From positions 62,001 to 126,000 of the forward strand of contig DWXE01000040.1 in assembly GCA_019119355.1 (NCBI GenBank): a stretch of 64,000 bases of DNA, written 5' to 3'. Position 1 is the first letter of the stretch. Every line of letters begins with the position of its first letter. The DNA is from Candidatus Eisenbergiella merdigallinarum. GTDB taxonomy: Bacteria; Bacillota; Clostridia; Lachnospirales; Lachnospiraceae. The position numbers and the translations under genes are program-made. This document shows, one piece after another, positions 58,844 to 64,000 of this stretch. The notes beneath the pieces are model-generated. The model made no database searches. It had not been told where the DNA came from and saw only the letters and a list, made by a program, of their open reading frames with translations.

Positions 58844-61800
58844 ATGAAGAAAAAGTGGGAACAGGAAAATAGCTTTTACAAGGTGGGGATTCGGCTTTTG
58901 TCGCCGGTACAGCTGGAAAATATTTTTCCCAATTATCGGGATCTGCTGGACCGGATCGAGGATTATCGGGAGAAGGCGGGGGAAAGGCGGGAAGAGGCGG
59001 CAGATCATGATCAATACAACCTGATGTACGATAACGTATTCTCGATCTTCGGGAAGAGAGGGACCGGAAAGACGTCGGTCGCCTTTACCCTGCAGAGCAT
59101 AATTGAGAAAAACGGTGAGGATATGGTTTTGCCCATCATCATTCCGGAGGTCATACCGGACGAGTGCAGCGCTCTGGTATGGCTGTTCGCGATTATCCGG
59201 GAGAAGGTGGAGGAACTGGAACGGGAAAACTGCCGGGAAAGACGAAGGCAAAAGGACGAGGGCTGGGAGATCTGCCATTACAGGGAGCGGGATACAAAGC
59301 CTCTGACGAACCGTCTGGACGCGCTTCAGGAACTCCTGTTCGCAGGGAAATACAATCCTTCCGGAGAGCCTTCCTACTATAGGGCCGTGGAGAATTCGGC
59401 AAAGCAGGTGGTGAGTTCGTACCGGTTTTCCCACGAGGTGGCCAGGTTCTGGGACGCATTGGTGGAGGAACTCAAAAAGAGGGGGAAGAAGGGTGAAGGG
59501 AAAAGATCCCCTCTGATCTTTTTCATATTCGACGACGTGGACCTGGAACCTCAGAAGGTTACGGAATTGCTCTCCATCATCATCAAGTATCTTTCCCATC
59601 CCAATCTGATCGTGCTGACCACGGCGGATGAAGAGCTGTTTCTGGAAGTGATCGAAAATAACCTCGACAGGGCCATCGGCAGGCTTCCAAAAGAGTGGAG
59701 GGCTTATCTGCGCAGTACGAAGGGACAGCAGTGGCGGTTTTGGGATGAGGAGGAGCCCAGGGAGAGAGAAGGGGACCTGATCGTGCAGACGTCCAGGATG
59801 TATCTGGGCAAGGTGCTGCCCACGTCTACCCGATATTATCTCCAGCTGTTCGAATCGGCCTGGCAGAAGCGGCAGTTTCGGCTGGATGACCGGGAATTTC
59901 TGGGAGACAGCATGTGCCGCCTGGTGGAATGGCTGGAGGAAAAGGAGGAAGGGGAGGATACCTTTTTGCGGCGCGGCGGGAAGATCCTGCTTTTCTACAT
60001 AAACTTCATGGGCGACACTTCCCGGCAGATCGGAAATGCCTATTTGGAGTTCAAAACGTTTTTGCACTCGATGGCGAGGGAAACGGAGCTGGCTCAGAGT
60101 GCGGAATGGGACAGGGAGCACGGCCTGAACCGCATTTATCAGCAGTGCAGGTATTTTCTGTATACCGAAATCAGCGCGAACCACGATCTGGCGGCGGAAA
60201 TCGACAATCTGGACCGGTTTGTGAACGGGATCTTTCAGATGGATTTCAATCAATGGAGATTTTATGTCAACTACAATTATCTGAACGATTTTCTGGAAGA
60301 GCTGAGAAGGGAGAAATACGACGGGAAGCCGGACAAGCTGATCACGCCGGTTTTGCAGCTGTATGCCCTTTCCATGCTTCTGGAAAATGTCCTCCTCATT
60401 CTGGAAAAGAGGATTTCGGACGGGATTACGGGGAGAAAACGGGTGCACGGGATCGTGCGGATGTGCAGCTTTATCACAAACCATATTTTTGCGGGGCAGA
60501 GCCTGTTCCGCACGGATCTGGACGCGGATTCCTTCTTTCTGCATTATAACCAGCTGTTCGATAAACTGGGGATGATGGGAGGAAATGACGATCATCCGGG
60601 AAGGTTTTATCAGGGATATCTATATGCGTTTCTGGATGCGCCCTATGAAAAGAAAGAATTGCATTATTATGGGCTTCGGAGAATGATGGAGGGCAGCAGG
60701 GACTGGCTGAATACGATGGCGGGGCAGATCGCCATGGTCTATGGGAGCATGTATCTGGTAGATGAGCAGGATGCGAAAACCTGCGTGATTTTTGGCGAAG
60801 AGGACTGCGTGACAGCCTATCAGGAGACGATCCGGGAAGAGCAGGAGAAGCATTTCCGGGGGCTGTTCGAACCGCTGGATTTGTACGAAGAAGCGGGAAA
60901 TTTCCTGGACCGTTTAAGGGAGGACAGCGGGCGATATCTGAAGCGGGAAGAGCATTCTTTCGGGGAGTTTATCGACCGGCTGGAAAGGGAACTGATGCAG
61001 CAGGAAAGCGCACGCAGCGGGGACGATCAGACGCACCGTTATCTTCTGATGGGAGATCTGATCCGGGAAGTGCTGCGGCGGGGAGGCGATCGTTCTCTGG
61101 AAACCTTTTTGTCCCTTTACGCGGACGCTGCGGAGGAAGAAGAGGACCGGCTGATGGGCGTGCTGAGGGGAGAAGAACCGGTCAACGGGCTGATGCGCAC
61201 GCTGGTGAACGGATGTCAGGAATGGGACTTCGGGCCTCACAGGATGGCGCTGTTTGAAAGATCGGACTGGCTGGACAGGCTGAGAAGCCTTCAGACGCCT
61301 CTGGAAGAGGGAAACCGGCAGCGCCAGGCGCTGTGCGCGAAGCTGGGGCGGATGATGAAGAAGCGGACCAGGCAGGAAGAGGATATCTGGTCGGTTCTCG
61401 AGGATGCGACTCTGTACAGGACGATCCGGGAATATCTGGAAAGCCTGTGGGAGAAAACACCCCGGATGCCGGTGGAAGAAGAAAAGCGGACGAAGGAGGA
61501 AGTGTCCGGGCTGCTGGCGAATATGGATATCATAATCGATTTGAACCAGAAAGAAGAGCTGAAGGCGGCGGTTCAGATCGGAGTGATCGTTGGTCTCATG
61601 CAGCAGCTGCAGAAGATCTACATCTGTCAGACGGTGCGCAGAAAATACGACAGCGGGCACAGCAGGTCCGCCCAGGGGATGAAGTGGAAAAGGAGCGTAG
61701 ACGGGCAGCAGGAAACGGCGGACAGGGCCTACTATTACGAGATGTTCGTGAGCATGAAGGAAATTCTGGAAGGAACGGCGGGGTGGAAGGACTGGATCCT

Positions 61801-61957
61801 TGAAGAATATCCGGACGGGAAGACGGCTTTTGTGCGGCAGGAGGAAAGGCGGATTAAAAAAGAAATGCCGGTTTTGAGAAATTTCCTTCGCCGGTCCGTG
61901 GAATTGCAGAAGGGGAAATATATTCGGGCGCTGCTGGGGAGAGATTGGGATGAATAA
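58844..61957 (+). CDS. rdrA: RADAR ATPase, RdrA-like
   Basis: A 1037-residue P-loop ATPase. Walker A is GKRGTGKT (70-77), Walker B LIFFIFDDVD (about 224-233) and a sensor-1-like strand LIVLTTADEE (about 255-264). A long, mostly helical C-terminal part with no membrane segments follows. In RADAR, RdrA forms a ring that works with the RdrB deaminase to restrict phage by deaminating adenosine. The assignment rests on size, the N-terminal P-loop domain and the overlapping deaminase-family gene. A GGGGGA site precedes the ATG. It overlaps the next gene by 8 bp. Confidence 0.78.
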   Translation: MKKKWEQENSFYKVGIRLLSPVQLENIFPNYRDLLDRIEDYREKAGERREEAADHDQYNLMYDNVFSIFGKRGTGKTSVAFTLQSIIEKNGEDMVLPIIIPEVIPDECSALVWLFAIIREKVEELERENCRERRRQKDEGWEICHYRERDTKPLTNRLDALQELLFAGKYNPSGEPSYYRAVENSAKQVVSSYRFSHEVARFWDALVEELKKRGKKGEGKRSPLIFFIFDDVDLEPQKVTELLSIIIKYLSHPNLIVLTTADEELFLEVIENNLDRAIGRLPKEWRAYLRSTKGQQWRFWDEEEPREREGDLIVQTSRMYLGKVLPTSTRYYLQLFESAWQKRQFRLDDREFLGDSMCRLVEWLEEKEEGEDTFLRRGGKILLFYINFMGDTSRQIGNAYLEFKTFLHSMARETELAQSAEWDREHGLNRIYQQCRYFLYTEISANHDLAAEIDNLDRFVNGIFQMDFNQWRFYVNYNYLNDFLEELRREKYDGKPDKLITPVLQLYALSMLLENVLLILEKRISDGITGRKRVHGIVRMCSFITNHIFAGQSLFRTDLDADSFFLHYNQLFDKLGMMGGNDDHPGRFYQGYLYAFLDAPYEKKELHYYGLRRMMEGSRDWLNTMAGQIAMVYGSMYLVDEQDAKTCVIFGEEDCVTAYQETIREEQEKHFRGLFEPLDLYEEAGNFLDRLREDSGRYLKREEHSFGEFIDRLERELMQQESARSGDDQTHRYLLMGDLIREVLRRGGDRSLETFLSLYADAAEEEEDRLMGVLRGEEPVNGLMRTLVNGCQEWDFGPHRMALFERSDWLDRLRSLQTPLEEGNRQRQALCAKLGRMMKKRTRQEEDIWSVLEDATLYRTIREYLESLWEKTPRMPVEEEKRTKEEVSGLLANMDIIIDLNQKEELKAAVQIGVIVGLMQQLQKIYICQTVRRKYDSGHSRSAQGMKWKRSVDGQQETADRAYYYEMFVSMKEILEGTAGWKDWILEEYPDGKTAFVRQEERRIKKEMPVLRNFLRRSVELQKGKYIRALLGRDWDE

Positions 61958-64000
61958 AAACAGGCTGGAGCAGATTTTGACGGTGATGCTCTTCCCCTTC
62001 TGCGATCCCGGCCTGGGAAGCCGGGACCCGCTGCTGGAGCAGTATCTCGCCTATGAGAAGTTCGAACAGTGCAGCGCGCTGGATCCGGGGAAGCGGGAGA
62101 GGAGGGAACGGGCCGGAAAGAAGTATCAGCGCTCCCGGCGCGAGCTGATGGAGTACCTGAGAACGCGGAGCGTACGGGTCAAATCCTGTGACGACCTCCA
62201 GCAGCTCTGCGAGCTGTTTTATCCCCGGAGGGAATTTCTGAAGAGGAAAAGAGAAGCGGACGCTTTTGCTGCGGCTGCCGGATTTTATCTGAAAAAAGCG
62301 TCGGATATCGCGGGCGCCATGCTGACTTACCGGGATGGAGTGGTGGCCCTTCGGACCTGGAAAACGGAAACGGGGCCGGATATTTTATCCAAAACGCTGC
62401 TGGGCAACCTCTCCGCCTTCGATAAGGTGGAGGTATGGAGCCTGATGATCCGTTTTGTGGTTCCGGATCTCTTCCTCGTCCTTTTTGCGCGGTCGTGCGG
62501 TCTGGGGCGGGAAGCCTACTATGAACAGAAGCCGATGATTTCCCTGGCGGATAAACTTCTGGTCAAGTGTTTGCAAAAGGGGGTGGCGGAAAATCACCTT
62601 CACTTCAACGCCGGCTTCGATTATGTGGAGGTATGGATTTCCCGAATGAACCCGGCCGGGAAATGGAAGGACGAAACGGCATGGGGGAAGGAGGATATCA
62701 GGTATGCCCAGGCGGCGGTATTCCGGTGCCTGGCGGCCGGCTTTCTGAAGGACAGGGAAGAGGAGAAGAGGCGGAAAAAGAAGCCGGGGAAATTTAAAGC
62801 ATGGCTGGACCGGCGCGGCGACCGCGCGGAAGCCGGACTGCTGCGCGGCCTGATGAAGGGAGAGGCGGAGCCGGTAAAGGGGGCCAGGGATCTGCTGGAA
62901 AGAATCGCGGTGGAATGGAATCCGGGCGGACTTCAGATCGAACACGATTTCCTGCTGGAAACCGTCTATCGGGATGAAACGGAATTAAAGGCTTCTTCGG
63001 AGTTGCTCCTGCTGGACGGCTGCTGCGCCTGTCTGAAAGAGGAAGAAGACGGCCTTTTTTCGATCCTCTTCCTGCAATATCTGAGAACCAAAAACGCCCT
63101 GTTTTCAGAGAGCTGGCAGCGCTTTGAAATTCAGGGGCTGCTGTGGTTTCAGGGATATTTTGACAGGTCGAAGAGAATGCTGCGGGAGGCTACCGACAGG
63201 GAATCCATGATGCTGGAAGTCTTTCGGTCTCAGGCAAAGATCGCCTCGCTGAAAAAGCTGGAAATACGGATCGGGCCGAATGTGGACTGGAGGGATATGG
63301 ACAGCCTGCAGTACGATCGCTGCAGCAGGGAAATCCTCAGCCGTCTGAACGATCAGCTGGGGGAGGTGTTTCGCACCTATCGCAGATACCTGATCGAGAG
63401 CGGGACGGGAGTAGCCAAAGCCAGAGCCCTTCTGGAAGAGGAAGAAAAGAGAAGGGGGATGCCGGGATTTTCCTGGCGGGATCTCTGCGGAAGGGTCAGG
63501 GAGCGGATCGGTGGATTGCGGGCTCCGGCGCTGGGAATCGTCTATCACTTTATCAAAACGGAGCGTCTGGACGATCTGTCAGGCTATTTTTGCTGGAGGG
63601 ATTTCGGACAGGAGGGCGGCTATTCGGGGCACAGCGTCGTTTTGAGAAAGGATATGGCGAACATCGCGATGGCGATCGAAGAACTCAGGATCTCCGTTCT
63701 GCACCTGGACGAATATATCGTGGGGATCGACGCGGCTTCCGACGAGAACGCCATGGAGCCGTGGATGTTCGCGCCGGCCTACAACCGGATGAGATCCCGG
63801 CGGATCTCCAGGCCCGTCAGGAGGTCCGGGGAGTCTGGGGGAAAATATTCCCTCGTTCAGAACATCGGGTTTACCTATCACGTGGGAGAAGATTTCCGCC
63901 ATATCCTTTCCGGGCTGCGCCATATCGACGAAGTGATAGAACGGTTTCACTATAAGCCGGGGGATCGGCTGGGGCACGCCATCGCCCTGGGGGTGGATAT
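61950..64000 (+). CDS. rdrB: RADAR adenosine deaminase, RdrB-like (partial, runs off the window)
   Basis: An open frame of at least 683 codons continuing past the right edge. It carries adenosine-deaminase metal-site motifs: H216-x-H218 in AENHLHFNAG, H644 and E647 in YHVGEDF (the HxGE motif) and H676 in DRLGHA. The final ADA aspartate motif must lie beyond 64000. The long N-terminus (about 200 residues before HxH) and inserts between motifs fit RdrB (about 800-900 residues) rather than a 330-residue housekeeping deaminase. The start ATG 61950 follows GGGGAGA and overlaps the ATPase stop, indicating tight co-translation. Confidence 0.8.
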   Translation, partial: MNKNRLEQILTVMLFPFCDPGLGSRDPLLEQYLAYEKFEQCSALDPGKRERRERAGKKYQRSRRELMEYLRTRSVRVKSCDDLQQLCELFYPRREFLKRKREADAFAAAAGFYLKKASDIAGAMLTYRDGVVALRTWKTETGPDILSKTLLGNLSAFDKVEVWSLMIRFVVPDLFLVLFARSCGLGREAYYEQKPMISLADKLLVKCLQKGVAENHLHFNAGFDYVEVWISRMNPAGKWKDETAWGKEDIRYAQAAVFRCLAAGFLKDREEEKRRKKKPGKFKAWLDRRGDRAEAGLLRGLMKGEAEPVKGARDLLERIAVEWNPGGLQIEHDFLLETVYRDETELKASSELLLLDGCCACLKEEEDGLFSILFLQYLRTKNALFSESWQRFEIQGLLWFQGYFDRSKRMLREATDRESMMLEVFRSQAKIASLKKLEIRIGPNVDWRDMDSLQYDRCSREILSRLNDQLGEVFRTYRRYLIESGTGVAKARALLEEEEKRRGMPGFSWRDLCGRVRERIGGLRAPALGIVYHFIKTERLDDLSGYFCWRDFGQEGGYSGHSVVLRKDMANIAMAIEELRISVLHLDEYIVGIDAASDENAMEPWMFAPAYNRMRSRRISRPVRRSGESGGKYSLVQNIGFTYHVGEDFRHILSGLRHIDEVIERFHYKPGDRLGHAIALGVD

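Noticed and set aside
61950-64000. Housekeeping adenosine deaminase
   Set aside because: The protein has about 200 residues before the HxH motif and over 400 between HxH and HxGE, far longer than the 330-residue enzyme, and it overlaps a large ATPase gene.

Overview
The window looks like a chromosome segment from a high-GC Lachnospiraceae-type member of the Clostridia (Bacillota). This is inferred from gene content and signals: GG(A)GG ribosome binding sites, sigma-A type promoters, LplB/LplC/YesM/YesN-type sugar import modules, a PerR/rubrerythrin pair, and a giant pilin-repeat surface protein. No rRNA, tRNA or CRISPR array was seen. Both ends cut through loci: the first gene may begin just upstream, and the last gene runs off the right edge.

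Layout. 1-6974: ABC exporter, LytTR regulator and GHKL kinase joined by 4-bp ATGA overlaps, then a MacB/FtsX-type ABC pair; probably peptide or antimicrobial sensing and efflux. 7023-8199: PerR-type repressor and rubrerythrin behind a consensus promoter carrying two PerR boxes, followed by gene remnants to 8557. 8491-20590: an alpha-mannoside module with GH38 mannosidase, YesM/YesN-type two-component system, two solute-binding lipoproteins and two permeases. 20641-22120: SDR and GNAT enzymes. 22120-23906: an AT-richer AAA ATPase/TOPRIM pair that looks like a defence module. 23933-27915 (minus): hybrid sensor kinase and MATE pump. 28063-29513: a segment bounded by 28-bp inverted repeats and holding a tyrosine recombinase plus an outward-facing promoter. 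29584-38370: a promoterless 2928-aa surface adhesin. 38479-42070: an AP2 protein and a TetM-like GTPase fused to a NYN ribonuclease domain. 42118-45525: a nitroreductase and amino-acid ABC operon that looks inserted. 45447-48274 (minus): PepSY lipoprotein, kinase and response regulator. 48485-58175: MATE, MFS, GlpQ-like, GreA, RmlD-like, YitT, RecQ, GH125 mannosidase and a sugar acetyltransferase. 58347-64000: a RADAR-type defence operon (small unknown protein, RdrA-like ATPase, RdrB-like deaminase).

Main points of interest. (1) The recombinase segment reads as a self-contained phase switch. A TTGCAA-N17-TATAAT promoter inside it points left into a bidirectional terminator in the present orientation, so the adhesin should be OFF. 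Inversion would place the promoter about 120 nt upstream of the adhesin start. (2) The right end carries a RADAR locus whose first gene is an unrecognised 103-aa protein. Its stop codon sits in the loop of a terminator-like hairpin, suggesting translation-coupled attenuation. (3) The AAA/TOPRIM pair may be a second defence system. (4) The TetM-like/NYN fusion joins a ribosome-clearing GTPase with a Rae1-type nuclease. All assignments come from reading motifs by eye; no searches were run.
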